DNA of 64,000 bases from Flavobacteriales bacterium UBA1993 (GTDB taxonomy: Bacteria > Bacteroidota > Bacteroidia > Flavobacteriales_G > Salibacteraceae). Below are positions 18,107 to 28,244 of the stretch, piece after piece; position 1 is the stretch's first letter, and the number at the start of each line of letters is the position of its first letter. Position numbers and translations under genes: made by a program. The DNA lies in contig DDCZ01000038.1 of assembly GCA_002336485.1 (NCBI GenBank), positions 1-64,000 of the forward strand, read 5' to 3'. Below the pieces are notes generated by a model. The model was not told the origin of the DNA and did no database searches. It worked only from the letters and a program-made list of their open reading frames with translations.

Positions 18107-20920
18107 ATGAAAAATTATTCTACCTATTTGTTGACGATTGCCTCCGTACTAATTATGGGGGATGTTTATTGTCAAGACGCGGCACAGCTTAATACCCCGA
18201 GTTTGCCAACTGATTTAAAAGAAGATGTCAGTCTTCGAGATTTGAACACCAAACACTTCATTCTGCCCGATGGAAAAATGGAAGCATACATTTCCGGCGG
18301 CCCTATCCATTACCTGTCTGAGGGTAATTTCTTGGATATCGACGCATCGATCATACCTGCTTCTGGAGCGTTTGCCATGAAAAATGAAGCGAACCTGATC
18401 AAGTCATATTATCCTAATGATCTATCCACTGCAGGTGTCAAAGTAGTGGGAAATGATTGGAGTATGACGTTGGGATCTGCCTCAAAACTAGTAGCCATAT
18501 CTTCTAATGGAACAGAGCTGTCGATTCTTGAAGAGGCTGGGTCTAGTGAAATCACTTCATCCGCAAAAAAAGCGATATATCCAAACCTGTTTACAAACGC
18601 TTCTGCAGAATATGAAGTAAACAACGGTTATATTAAAAACAACATTGTATTGAATTCAATGCCGTCTAACCTTCCTTCCGGAACGGATTATTTGGCCTAC
18701 TCTGAAGTAATTACAATTCCCGAAGGATTTACGCTCGTTAGCGCCGAGATGGAGATGTCGGGCGAGCATTTTATTAGTTCTGGACTTAACCTTCTTGACG
18801 TTCAAGGCAATGCGGTTGCTGCAATACCTGTACCCGAGGTATACGAGCTAAACAACTCAGCCAAAACGATTTTTGCTGATGGGGTTTGGGATAAGACCTA
18901 TAAGGTGAGCAAACTATCGGCCACAACATTTGAATTATCCACGCTTGTGCCAATGAGCTGGCTTACACAATCGGGAAGACAATTTCCAGTTGTAGTTGAT
19001 CCAACAGTGACGCTTACTGGACAATTCGGAGGCTGGCAGAATTCTGCAAATGGCTACAATGACGCTACATTCTTTGTTTTTACGGCGAATAGCTACAGTG
19101 GCACGACCTACCGAGCATGGACAAAATGGAACATTTCATCTATTCCGAATAATGCATTAATCTTCGATTCTGAAGTGCAGATGTACTGCAACGGTGGTGT
19201 TACCGGAGCGGATACCATAAATGTGAATGATGTAACCGGTACCTATGGAAACTATGGAGCTTATAATTCGAGTGCTTACGCTGATTTAGCGAATGGCAAC
19301 TACATTCAGTTTCCTACCAATGGAGTAGGTCAGAACTACGGATACTATGATCTGGGAACAACATGTGACCAGGATATTGAAGACGAACTTGGAAACACAT
19401 GGTTCCAATTGGCGTTTACAATGGCCGCCGGTACCACAAACTGGAAACGATTTACGGCTACCTCAAGTTACTTGAGAGTGACATACTTGATATGCTCTGG
19501 ACAAATTACAGGTACCATTTCTTCCTCGGCGTTAAATTCTGCGGGAAACCATATTGACTGTTATGGCGATTCGACCGCTTCAATTTCTACAACTGCCGCA
19601 AATGGCGGATCAACATATACGTATCAATGGTCAGGCCCAAATGGATATGCTGGAACCACGTCATCTGTAAGCAATGCCGGCGCAGGTGTCTATGCTGTTA
19701 CAATTAGTTCAGGTACTGTTTGTCCAGCGACACTGGATACTACGATTCTTGGACCTGGAATGGTTCTTATCAACGACACAGTTAGCAACTACTCTGGTTA
19801 TGGTACATCTTGCTTTGATAGTGACGACGGAGAAATTACCTTGACTCCAACTGGTGGAGCGAGTTTTACATATTCTTGGACAGGACCTTCAAGTTTCACC
19901 GCGACGACTCAAAACTTAACTGGTCTAGAAGCTGGTTGGTATTTTGTGACGCTAACCGAAAGCTCCTTTTCATGTGAGGCCAGTGATTCGGTATATGTTT
20001 CGCCAGCTCCTTACCTATACCTTACCGTAGATAGTATATCAAATGCCTATTGCGAATTCGATGAAAACGGTGGAGCAAAGGCCACAGGGTTTGGTGGTAT
20101 TTTACCGTTAACCATCGATTGGGACAACAGCGAAACCGGAACATATGCATATGCATTGAACGCTGGTCCGCACTCAGTTTCCATTACAGACGCGCATGGT
20201 TGTGAGTTTGATGAAGGCTTCAATGTGGCATTTGACAATGCTGCTCCAAATGTGAGCTTAGGAGGAACTGATACTGGATATTGCGATGGTGGTAGCATCA
20301 TTTTAAATGCTGGTGGAGGTTACGAATCTTACGATTGGGGCGGAGGCGTCGTGGGTCAGCTTTTGCAGGTTAGCGCGCTTGGTACTTATAGTATCACGGT
20401 CACGTCTTTCGCAGGTTGTGAAGGCTCAACTTCGATTAACGTTTCTGAAGTTTATGACCTTCCAGAGCCAGATCTTGGCCCGAATGTGAACGCACCAACG
20501 TCTCCAGTAATATTAGATCCTGGAATTTACGTGGCATATGTCTGGAATACCGGATCATTAGATTCTGTCATCAGCGTGAGCATTGCCGGAACCTATTCAG
20601 TAACTGTCACGGATAACCACTCGTGTCAAGGAACCGATGAGGTTAAGGTGAAGTTTTGGACGACCGGCGTGGATGAGTTAAACAATGGTTCGTTTAGCCT
20701 ATTCCCAAATCCATCTTCCACGGAAGTTCGGATTATTGGAGATCAATCGGCATTGGCTTACATCATAAGAAATGCGCAAGGTCAACTCGTACGATCTTCC
20801 AACCTCGGTCAATCGGCTGTCAATGAAACCATCGATGTTTCCGACTTTGCAAATGGTATCTATTTTATTGAACTCCAAGATGAAGCGGTGATTTGGAGAT
20901 CTTCCTTTATTAAGAACTAA
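18107..20920 (+). CDS. DNRLRE-like T9SS type A cargo with SprB-like repeats
   Basis: This is a large secreted protein of 937 aa. A signal peptide (ending DVYCQ) is followed by an N-terminal region with the pattern NTKHFILPDGKMEAYIS...PIHY...LDID, typical of proteins carrying a DNRLRE domain. The DNRLRE-like domain itself lies at about 320-460 (YRAWTKWNISSIP). Several SprB- or Ig-like repeats follow (CYGDSTASIS..., PNVSLGGTDTGYC...). The C-terminus is a type A sorting domain (FSLFPNPSSTEVRI). The start is ATG at 18107 rather than the TTG at 18050, which would place 19 residues before the signal peptide. A strong terminator follows. Confidence 0.85.
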   Translation: MKNYSTYLLTIASVLIMGDVYCQDAAQLNTPSLPTDLKEDVSLRDLNTKHFILPDGKMEAYISGGPIHYLSEGNFLDIDASIIPASGAFAMKNEANLIKSYYPNDLSTAGVKVVGNDWSMTLGSASKLVAISSNGTELSILEEAGSSEITSSAKKAIYPNLFTNASAEYEVNNGYIKNNIVLNSMPSNLPSGTDYLAYSEVITIPEGFTLVSAEMEMSGEHFISSGLNLLDVQGNAVAAIPVPEVYELNNSAKTIFADGVWDKTYKVSKLSATTFELSTLVPMSWLTQSGRQFPVVVDPTVTLTGQFGGWQNSANGYNDATFFVFTANSYSGTTYRAWTKWNISSIPNNALIFDSEVQMYCNGGVTGADTINVNDVTGTYGNYGAYNSSAYADLANGNYIQFPTNGVGQNYGYYDLGTTCDQDIEDELGNTWFQLAFTMAAGTTNWKRFTATSSYLRVTYLICSGQITGTISSSALNSAGNHIDCYGDSTASISTTAANGGSTYTYQWSGPNGYAGTTSSVSNAGAGVYAVTISSGTVCPATLDTTILGPGMVLINDTVSNYSGYGTSCFDSDDGEITLTPTGGASFTYSWTGPSSFTATTQNLTGLEAGWYFVTLTESSFSCEASDSVYVSPAPYLYLTVDSISNAYCEFDENGGAKATGFGGILPLTIDWDNSETGTYAYALNAGPHSVSITDAHGCEFDEGFNVAFDNAAPNVSLGGTDTGYCDGGSIILNAGGGYESYDWGGGVVGQLLQVSALGTYSITVTSFAGCEGSTSINVSEVYDLPEPDLGPNVNAPTSPVILDPGIYVAYVWNTGSLDSVISVSIAGTYSVTVTDNHSCQGTDEVKVKFWTTGVDELNNGSFSLFPNPSSTEVRIIGDQSALAYIIRNAQGQLVRSSNLGQSAVNETIDVSDFANGIYFIELQDEAVIWRSSFIKN

Positions 20921-20937
20921 CCACCACTATCCAATTT

Positions 20938-20972
20938 AAACCCTGATTTCGATTTTGAAATCAGGGTTTTTT
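20938..20972 (+). terminator. Strong intrinsic terminator
   Basis: A 13-bp perfect stem (AAACCCTGATTTC with GAAATCAGGGTTT) with a 6-nt loop runs into a T tract. It ends the upstream T9SS cargo transcript. It is the clearest terminator in the window. Confidence 0.92.
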
Positions 20973-21047
20973 TATGTCTAATTATTGAATGATGATTTGA
21001 TTGAAATAAATCAAAATCACAGACGTTAAAGCGCAAACGCACCCATC

Positions 21048-22556
21048 TTGAAATCACCTAAACACCTCGCTGCTGTTCTATTTTGCGCTCTTGCCTTTAG
21101 TCTATTGTTCTTAGATAGTCTACCCGGAATCAATGTGCTTCTTTTTGACATTGTAATACTTGGGGCCGGTGCCATGATCTATCCAAGTTCCCTTTTAAGT
21201 CCACCACGAATCTTGTCAAGCTTAGCGCTGTTGCTAACCTCCATCGCAATGACCGTAAATGCCGCCGGCTGGACATTCTTTGTCCACTTGATTTTATTTG
21301 GCGTATTCGTTGGGGTGCTAATAGCGCCGGAGGCGAGGTCCATCGTGACTTCTGTTCGGCTGGGCATCTATAATCTGTTGTTTTCCTGGTTTCGTTTCTT
21401 CCCCGATCTCTTTAGGTTAGAAGTACTGAGAATTAAGCCTATAAGGCGCTTTTCAAAGCACTATTATCTCGTTGTTCCGCTCGTTGTATTCATAGTTTTT
21501 GTTTTCATGTACAAATCTTCAAACCCCGTTTTTGATGGCTTTGTTTCAGATTTTTCATTTGGTCTGAGTCAATTTTTGGATGAGTTGTTTAAGGATTTTA
21601 ATTGGCAATGGTTCTGGACATTCATTCTTGGACTAGTTATCAGCGTATTCGCTTTGGTGCACAATGCTTCTAAATCAATATTGGCGGAGGATGCTTCTGC
21701 GCTTGATTATTTGAAACGAATCAGGGTGAAGCATTTCGATTCATTCAAGCCACTCGCCCTGATCAACGAATGGCGCGCAGCAATTGTGCTATTGGTTATG
21801 CTCAACTTACTAATTGCAGTGGTCAATACAATTGATGTGTATTGGGTTTGGTTCAATTTCGAATGGGAAGGAGAATACTTGAAACAATTCGTCCATGAAG
21901 GCACATACATCCTCATTTTGAGCATCTTCATCTCTGTAGGGATAGTGCTCTATTTTTTCCGTCGGAACCTGAACTTTTATTCAAAAAATGTATGGTTGAA
22001 ACGGCTCTGTTATTTATGGTTGGGGCAAAACGCCATTCTCGCATTGTCCGTGGCCATAAGAAACCTACATTACATCAATCATTTTGCGCTCGCAACCAAG
22101 CGCATAGGAGTTATGTTTTTCCTCTTACTTGTAATAATTGGAATAGCCACCGTATATCTTAAAGTACGAGATAGACGGAGTGCGTTTTTTCTGTTTAAAT
22201 GGAATGCACTTTCGCTGATAGCCGTGCTTTTCCTTAGTGCAATTCCAAATTGGAATACCATCATTACCAGCTATAATTTCAGCCACCATGAGACGTCTTT
22301 CTTGCACTTCGATTATCTCGCCACGTTTGATGCTGAAAGCATTCCGTATTTAGATTATTCCATAGAAGAGCTGCAAGAAATGGAACGAATTCAATCGGAA
22401 AGGTTCCCGTTCGAAGAAAAGTATATGACTGCTGACGAGTATTACAAATCAATCCAGGAAAAGAAGGCTAGGTTTCAAGAATCAATGGAAACAGCAACAT
22501 GGCAGGAGTGGACCTTCGCTAGACAGCGAACAGCAGATTACTTAGCCGAGAATTAA
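21048..22556 (+). CDS. DUF4173/DUF4153-like multi-pass membrane protein
   Basis: This is an integral inner-membrane protein with about ten to twelve hydrophobic segments over the first 410 residues. The core around residues 235-365 (KQFVHEGTYILILSIFISV, FFRRNLNFY, LWLGQNAILALSVAIRN, KRIGVMFFLLLVIIGI) matches what I know of the DUF4173 family, whose function is unknown. The last 90 residues are soluble and charged. The start is TTG at 21048, since no in-frame ATG occurs before residue 43. It precedes the SGNH-MBOAT cluster on the same strand but is separated by 192 bp. Confidence 0.75.
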   Translation: MKSPKHLAAVLFCALAFSLLFLDSLPGINVLLFDIVILGAGAMIYPSSLLSPPRILSSLALLLTSIAMTVNAAGWTFFVHLILFGVFVGVLIAPEARSIVTSVRLGIYNLLFSWFRFFPDLFRLEVLRIKPIRRFSKHYYLVVPLVVFIVFVFMYKSSNPVFDGFVSDFSFGLSQFLDELFKDFNWQWFWTFILGLVISVFALVHNASKSILAEDASALDYLKRIRVKHFDSFKPLALINEWRAAIVLLVMLNLLIAVVNTIDVYWVWFNFEWEGEYLKQFVHEGTYILILSIFISVGIVLYFFRRNLNFYSKNVWLKRLCYLWLGQNAILALSVAIRNLHYINHFALATKRIGVMFFLLLVIIGIATVYLKVRDRRSAFFLFKWNALSLIAVLFLSAIPNWNTIITSYNFSHHETSFLHFDYLATFDAESIPYLDYSIEELQEMERIQSERFPFEEKYMTADEYYKSIQEKKARFQESMETATWQEWTFARQRTADYLAEN

Positions 22557-22748
22557 GCCAGACAAACCACTTTTCGTGTTTTCTTTGCTTAAATCGACAT
22601 TCACTGATCTTCTGCATCGCAGATTCTAAGCCACTCTCCGCGCTTTCTTGATTGAATCTTTAACTAACGAGTCGTTGTTTATGTTCGCTTTCGGTGTGCA
22701 TCTTGACCGGATGTTAGCGCCGTAAATTCGAACCTTAGATCACAATTG

Positions 22749-24293
22749 ATGACCGAGCGCGGCCCTGGATTTATTCTTGTTTTCATGTTGATGGTGACCG
22801 CCGTCCTAATTGGGCTCTCACTTGTTGTTCCAGACAAAGGCATGCAATTCGCTCTCGACTTCGAATTGAAATATCCATCATTTGATCGTTTGGTAAACAA
22901 TCAAAATCCCGAATATGCCGACATTACATCAACCATCGCGCTTTCCGACTCGCTGAATGAGGTGGATCAAATATCGGATCAAGAGCTAGAAATTGCCCTT
23001 GGAATGGTCGATACAATTGACTCTGTTGTTGTTATTAGGCGGAAGCATGTCAATGTTGATAGCATGCGCGCCGCGGAGAAATACCTTCAGCACATTGAGT
23101 TCAAAGGGGGCGACGCCTCCTCGCTTTATGCGTTTTTTGAAGCGCTAGACGATGTTGCCTACAAGAAAGGTAAGACACATGTCTTCCACTACGGTGATTC
23201 CCAGATTGAAGGCGATAGAATGACAAGCTATATCCGCGATAGGTTGCAGAAACGGTTTGGAGGATATGCTATTGGAATGATCCCTGCGAGCAACATAAAT
23301 CAGGTCAAGCTTCTTAATCATGAGAACTCCGAGGGTTGGTATCGATACCCAGCGTTTTTTAAAGAGGGCGCTGAAGGTGAGAATTCGAACTATGGAGCCA
23401 TGGCTTCGTATTCAACCTATACGCCTTATCCTACCGACTCTTCCTTAGCAAAGGATAGTGTTTACGCTGCATGGGTGCGTTATGACACGAAAAAAACAAT
23501 CTATAACAACACCAAGAAATTTAAGCAGGTCAAGATTTTTCACGGACCAGTGTACGACGCGGTTAGATTAACATTTCCTATTTACGACACCACGTTTACA
23601 GACTATCTCAAAGGACAAAAAATTCTAAACACGGTTAGCCTTGACTTTGATGAGCCCATCGATGAGGTTGAGTTGAAGTTTGAGTCTAAAATCAGTCCGC
23701 AGATTTATGGAGTATCCCTCGAGTCGCCAACCGGTGTTCAGGTGAATAATGTTGCCATGCGAGGCAGCTCGGGAACGATATTTCATAAAATTGATCCTGC
23801 TTTGTTTGCTGCCATGCATGATGAGTTGAATACATCGCTAATCATCTTGCAATACGGAGGAAATGTCATGCCATATATGAAGGATTCAGCGCAGGCAGCT
23901 CAGTATGGAAGTCGATTCTATAATCAGATTCGCTTGGTTCAAAAAGCATGTCCGAATGCCTCCGTCATTTTAATTGGCCCATCTGATATGTCTACGAAAA
24001 CAGAAGATTTCTTCGAAACATATCCATTGCTGGAACCCGTGCGTGATGCGCTTAAAAAAGCCGCATTCAAATCGGGGATAGGGTATTGGGATATGTATGC
24101 TGCCATGGGCGGAAAAAACAGCATGCCTTCGTGGGTTGAAGCAAGTCCAGCTCTCGCAGGTCCAGACTACACACACTTTACGCCGCGTGGAGCGCGAATT
24201 ATTTCTGAGTTTTTCTACAAAGCACTAATCATCGAATACGAAACATATAACAACTCCAAACTCGCGAATGACGATTCCAGCCAGCATCCGTAA
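22749..24293 (+). CDS. SGNH/GDSL hydrolase family protein, membrane-anchored
   Basis: This is a predicted periplasmic SGNH hydrolase or O-acyl transferase. An N-terminal membrane segment (residues 7-27) anchors it. The catalytic serine is in HYGDSQIEGDR (S151). The block III Gly-Asn is in QYGGNVMP. The Asp-His pair is in GPDYTHFTPRG (D473, H476). The downstream partners are a second SGNH protein (26-bp overlap) and an MBOAT acyltransferase. This resembles AlgJ/AlgX with AlgI, which add acetyl groups to polysaccharide, so a role in envelope or exopolysaccharide acylation is inferred. The polysaccharide is unknown. The ATG at 22749 is preferred over the TTG one codon earlier. Confidence 0.82.
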   Translation: MTERGPGFILVFMLMVTAVLIGLSLVVPDKGMQFALDFELKYPSFDRLVNNQNPEYADITSTIALSDSLNEVDQISDQELEIALGMVDTIDSVVVIRRKHVNVDSMRAAEKYLQHIEFKGGDASSLYAFFEALDDVAYKKGKTHVFHYGDSQIEGDRMTSYIRDRLQKRFGGYAIGMIPASNINQVKLLNHENSEGWYRYPAFFKEGAEGENSNYGAMASYSTYTPYPTDSSLAKDSVYAAWVRYDTKKTIYNNTKKFKQVKIFHGPVYDAVRLTFPIYDTTFTDYLKGQKILNTVSLDFDEPIDEVELKFESKISPQIYGVSLESPTGVQVNNVAMRGSSGTIFHKIDPALFAAMHDELNTSLIILQYGGNVMPYMKDSAQAAQYGSRFYNQIRLVQKACPNASVILIGPSDMSTKTEDFFETYPLLEPVRDALKKAAFKSGIGYWDMYAAMGGKNSMPSWVEASPALAGPDYTHFTPRGARIISEFFYKALIIEYETYNNSKLANDDSSQHP

Positions 24294-25560
24294 AACACTT
24301 TTGACCCTATCCATTGCAAGCATGGGCATGTTCGCCAGCGCGCAAGATGTCCTGCCAATACCAAGCGAGCAACCTATAGACACGGTGGAGGAAGTTCGAT
24401 ATCCGTTTGTTGACTACGATCGCAATCATTTCACTGGAGTAGAGCACAGTAAATCATTCGATCTCTATTACCAAAACTTCGATCGTATGATGCGCTATGG
24501 TATTGGTCAGTTGCAGATTATTCACTTCGGAGGATCGCATATTCAGGCCGACATCTGGAGCAATTTGGTGCGAGAAAGACTTCAAAACATCGACACAAAT
24601 ATCCAAGGTGCAAGAGGCCTGTTGTTTCCGTTCAAAACAGCGAAAACAAATAGACCCTATTCATATTACGTGAATTGGACAGGAGAGTGGCAAGGGCATA
24701 GAAGCTCATATAGTAAACATGAAAGCACATGGGGCGTTTCTGGAATAACCGCCACTAGCACGGATACGGTGGTGAGTTTGAAATTCACATTTCATCAATC
24801 TCCGACGCCCGTGAAAACGAGAATGTTTAAACTTTTGAGCAACCTAGAACAAACCGATTACAAGCTTGAAGTGAAGTGTGAGTCAGATAATTATGTACAC
24901 GTTACACATCATCCGCAAGCATATACGGAAGCCATGTATGGTCATGATGTGGACTCCATTGAATTGGTATTTAGAAAGCCTGCGGGATCTACGGACGAGC
25001 TCCAGTTTTACGGGCTCGTAAGCGAAAACTATAATCCGGGCATTGTATACCACAGTGTTGGTGTTAATGGATCGCGGTTTGTTTCATTTCAGCGCTGTGA
25101 TTTGTTTGAGGAGCAATTGCCGTATGTGCGCCCAGACCTGATCATTATGAGCATTGGAACAAATGACTCATCAGAACCTGGCTACGACAGCACAAACTAC
25201 AAAGCAAATTTCAAGTCGTTCTTAGACCAAATTCGAACCGCAAATCCAAATTGCGCCATTATGCTGACCATGCCAAACGACAATTATGTTCGTAGGAAAT
25301 ATCATAATGACAATTTAAGCTCCGTGCGTAGCGTGATATATGAGCTAGCCGAGGAATATGATGCCAAGGTATGGGACTTGTATGGAATTATGGGCGGATC
25401 TGGGTCAGCGCGCACGTGGCGTGATGCGGGTATGATGAAGACCGACCTCGTTCACTTCACTAAAGAGGGTTACTTGATCAAGGGCGATCTATTCTACCAA
25501 GCATTTTTAGAGGACTATTTAAAGTGGCATAACGAGCAAGAGCCGATTTGGACAGAATAA
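24268..25560 (+). CDS. SGNH/GDSL hydrolase family protein, secreted
   Basis: This is a second SGNH protein of 430 aa with a cleavable signal peptide (GMFASAQ). The catalytic serine lies in HFGGSHIQAD (S90), where the usual GDS reads GGS. The block III asparagine is in SIGTNDSSE. The Asp-His pair is in DLVHFTKEG (D393, H396). All catalytic residues are therefore present. It overlaps the preceding SGNH gene by 26 bp and the MBOAT gene by 13 bp, so the three are translated together. It is the likely periplasmic partner that passes acyl groups to a polymer. Confidence 0.84.
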   Translation: MTIPASIRKTLLTLSIASMGMFASAQDVLPIPSEQPIDTVEEVRYPFVDYDRNHFTGVEHSKSFDLYYQNFDRMMRYGIGQLQIIHFGGSHIQADIWSNLVRERLQNIDTNIQGARGLLFPFKTAKTNRPYSYYVNWTGEWQGHRSSYSKHESTWGVSGITATSTDTVVSLKFTFHQSPTPVKTRMFKLLSNLEQTDYKLEVKCESDNYVHVTHHPQAYTEAMYGHDVDSIELVFRKPAGSTDELQFYGLVSENYNPGIVYHSVGVNGSRFVSFQRCDLFEEQLPYVRPDLIIMSIGTNDSSEPGYDSTNYKANFKSFLDQIRTANPNCAIMLTMPNDNYVRRKYHNDNLSSVRSVIYELAEEYDAKVWDLYGIMGGSGSARTWRDAGMMKTDLVHFTKEGYLIKGDLFYQAFLEDYLKWHNEQEPIWTE

Positions 25561-27065
25561 AGGAAATATTCGCTTTTTCGGATCAGCATCCGATGATTTT
25601 CACTGCCTTGGATTTTTGGGTGTTTTTCATCGTGGTCTTTGCTGGATTCGCGCTTTTGTCAAAAAAGACGACGCTGCGGAATGCCTATTTGATGTTGGCC
25701 AGCTTCTTCTTTTATTACAAGACCAGCGGCACATTTCTAATCTTGTTGGTGTTCTCTATTCTGTTTGCCTACAGCACAGGTGCCTTAATTCACGGCGCTA
25801 AGAAAAGCTGGCATAAAAAAGCACTGTTAATTTCCTCCGTGGTGGTGCATTTGTTCTTTCTATGCTACTTCAAGTACGCCTACTTTTTTGCCGATGTGGT
25901 TTCAGATTTATCTGGTTTCCATCTGCATGTTTTTGATCCTTTGGCATTGTTGGGCAACGCATTAGTTCAAACGGATTACTTCAGCATAGATCGAATCCTA
26001 TTGCCCGTAGGTATTTCATTCTTCACCTTTCAGATCCTTACATATGTAGTGGATATCTATCGCGGAAAACTCGAGCCATTAAGGTCTCTGAGCGATTTTG
26101 GTTTCTACGTATCGTTCTTTCCACAGCTTGTAGCTGGTCCTATTGTTAGGGCAAGTGAGTTCATTCCACAATTGCACAAAACAAGCATTCTAACCAAAGC
26201 CGAATTTGGATTGGCCCTCTTCATGATATTAAAAGGGCTGTTCAAGAAGATGTTTATCGGCGACTACATGGCTGTGAATTTTATAGATCGCGTGTTTGCC
26301 AATCCGTTGAGCTATACTGGCGTAGAGAATATAAGTGCCTTGGTTGCATACTCGCTTCAAGTCTACGTCGATTTCAGTGGATACACGGATATTGCCATTG
26401 GACTATCACTTCTCATGGGTTTTCGTTTAAGCCGCAATTTCAATTCGCCATACAAAGCCTTGAGTGTGGGAGATTTTTGGAGAAGATGGCATATATCGTT
26501 GAGTACCTTCTTGAAGGATTATCTCTACATACCGATAGGAGGGAACAAGCATGGAGTGATCCGAACCAATATCAACCTAATGATTACAATGTTAATAGGA
26601 GGCTTGTGGCACGGAGCCAGTTGGAACTTCATTCTATGGGGAGCAATCAATGGAGCCGGACTCCTTTTTTACAAATCATGGAAGAAAATTTCACCGTATG
26701 AGCTGAGTACGCATTGGTTGGTGCGCATCTGGCGTATTGGAATCACCTTTGCCTTTATAACGTTCACAAGAATCTGGTTTAGAGCGCCTGATACGCTGGG
26801 CGTGCGTCAATTTTTCAACCAAGTCAGAACCAACATGGGTTGGGAGATAATACCGGACTTTATTGCTGGGTTTAAGTACACGTTGCTTGTAATGGCTTTG
26901 GGATTCTTGACACATTGGTTGAGCAATGATTTCAAGGATAAATGGCGCGATCGGTTTATTCACGCCCACCCAATATATCAAGGACTTATTTGTATTTCGG
27001 TAATTGTGGTTATCTACCAAAGTCTGAGTGCTGAAGCACAGCCCTTCATTTACTTCCAGTTTTAA
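25548..27065 (+). CDS. MBOAT O-acyltransferase, AlgI-like
   Basis: This is a membrane-bound O-acyltransferase of 505 aa, like AlgI or DltB, that moves acyl groups across the membrane to acceptors or SGNH partners. It has about ten membrane segments. The family stretch PVGISFFTFQILTYVVDIYRGK is visible in parts near residues 155-176. The catalytic histidine is in LWHGASWN (H355). The start is TTG at 25548, overlapping the end of the SGNH gene. Together with the two upstream SGNH genes it makes a complete-looking acylation unit. No polysaccharide synthase lies in the window. Confidence 0.92.
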   Translation: MDRIKEIFAFSDQHPMIFTALDFWVFFIVVFAGFALLSKKTTLRNAYLMLASFFFYYKTSGTFLILLVFSILFAYSTGALIHGAKKSWHKKALLISSVVVHLFFLCYFKYAYFFADVVSDLSGFHLHVFDPLALLGNALVQTDYFSIDRILLPVGISFFTFQILTYVVDIYRGKLEPLRSLSDFGFYVSFFPQLVAGPIVRASEFIPQLHKTSILTKAEFGLALFMILKGLFKKMFIGDYMAVNFIDRVFANPLSYTGVENISALVAYSLQVYVDFSGYTDIAIGLSLLMGFRLSRNFNSPYKALSVGDFWRRWHISLSTFLKDYLYIPIGGNKHGVIRTNINLMITMLIGGLWHGASWNFILWGAINGAGLLFYKSWKKISPYELSTHWLVRIWRIGITFAFITFTRIWFRAPDTLGVRQFFNQVRTNMGWEIIPDFIAGFKYTLLVMALGFLTHWLSNDFKDKWRDRFIHAHPIYQGLICISVIVVIYQSLSAEAQPFIYFQF

Positions 27066-27308
27066 CCTCTCGCCACAAACCAATGTAGGTTGAATTACAT
27101 CTTATGGGTGTGTTCAATTAATTGCGGGCAAAGCAAATTTATGAGAAGCCTTGTTTAATAGTGCCGAGCACGGCGACAATCTCGCTGTGTCTATCAGAGA
27201 AATTACGGCGCTCGTAGATATGGAGATCAAGTCGGTGTAATTTGGCTCACAGCGCAATTCAAAGCATGTTTTAATGATTATTTTCGATTCGAACTATACC
27301 CCTTCAAA

Positions 27309-28244
27309 ATGAACCACAAGCCACTATTTATAGCCTTCTTCTCTTTGATTGTTTTGGCAGGATGCAAAGAAGAACGAACCCCCGAAATGAATGGCCCGCA
27401 CATGCTATCGATTGTTTCTGGAGACAAGCAAAACGGAACTGTCGATGAAGCTCTTTTGGAACCGATTGTGATGCAAGCCTTGAACATAGAAGGAACTCCA
27501 ATTGAAGGGGAAGATATATCCGTAACAATTGTTTCTGGTGGCGGATCGCTTGGCGACGAAACCTTAACAACGAATGTGGATGGAAATATTGAAATCTTCT
27601 GGACAATGGGACACGAGGCGTATCCAAAAATTGAAATCGAAGATGGGAATGGATTCATCACAACGATTGAAATCGACTATGACCCGGAAACGACCATGAC
27701 TGATCCCAGAGGCGATGGGTCTGTGTATAGTATTACTAATTACTGTGGCACATATTGGATGACTCAGAACGTACGTTATGAAACAGAATCGTCCGAGATC
27801 AGAGCGGCGAATCCTGATGAATCGTATGGTCGCGCATATTACCCAATTGAGTTCGCAAGAGTTTGTCCAATTGGTTGGAAAGTGCCAACAGATAAGGACT
27901 GGATGAATCTTGAGGAATGTTTGGGGTTGACAGATTTAGGCGATTCAAATGAAATCAGAGGCACGCATGGTGATGATATGAAGATGGACGCAGATTGGGA
28001 TGATCAAACTTCTGGGGCGGATGGTACGGGCTCAAATTCGAGTGCCTTCAACGCACTTCCTGCAGGCATCTATGACGGTGTGAAGTTTAAATTCTTTGGC
28101 AAGCAAACGGGTTTCTGGTCCCCGTCTCAGGATTCAACAGAGACTAAATACTTGACCCGATTTCTTTATTACGATTCGGATGCCGTGCATCGGGTTGGTG
28201 TTTCCCAAGACACAGCTTTGTCTTGTCGTTGCATTAAGTCCTAG
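27309..28244 (+). CDS. FISUMP-domain lipoprotein
   Basis: This is a surface or periplasmic lipoprotein of 311 aa. The lipobox is LAGC (residues 16-19). Residues about 25-120 look like a Big-type Ig fold (VSGGGSLGDETLTTNVDGN). Residues about 135-311 match the Fibrobacter succinogenes major paralogous (FISUMP) domain, shown by YWMTQNVRYE, ARVCPIGWKVPTDKDWMNLE and the ending LSCRCIKS. The function of this domain is not known. The last 4 nt overlap the end of the convergent gene at 28241. The 243 bp upstream hold no feature I can support. Confidence 0.85.
   Translation: MNHKPLFIAFFSLIVLAGCKEERTPEMNGPHMLSIVSGDKQNGTVDEALLEPIVMQALNIEGTPIEGEDISVTIVSGGGSLGDETLTTNVDGNIEIFWTMGHEAYPKIEIEDGNGFITTIEIDYDPETTMTDPRGDGSVYSITNYCGTYWMTQNVRYETESSEIRAANPDESYGRAYYPIEFARVCPIGWKVPTDKDWMNLEECLGLTDLGDSNEIRGTHGDDMKMDADWDDQTSGADGTGSNSSAFNALPAGIYDGVKFKFFGKQTGFWSPSQDSTETKYLTRFLYYDSDAVHRVGVSQDTALSCRCIKS

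Noticed and set aside
20995..21014. Inverted repeat TTTGATT with AATCAAA before the DUF4173-like gene
   Set aside because: AT-rich, short and with no T tract or known operator form; could be chance.
26691..27083. 130-codon minus-strand ORF inside the MBOAT gene
   Set aside because: Antisense shadow of a well-supported membrane protein gene with no signal or domain.
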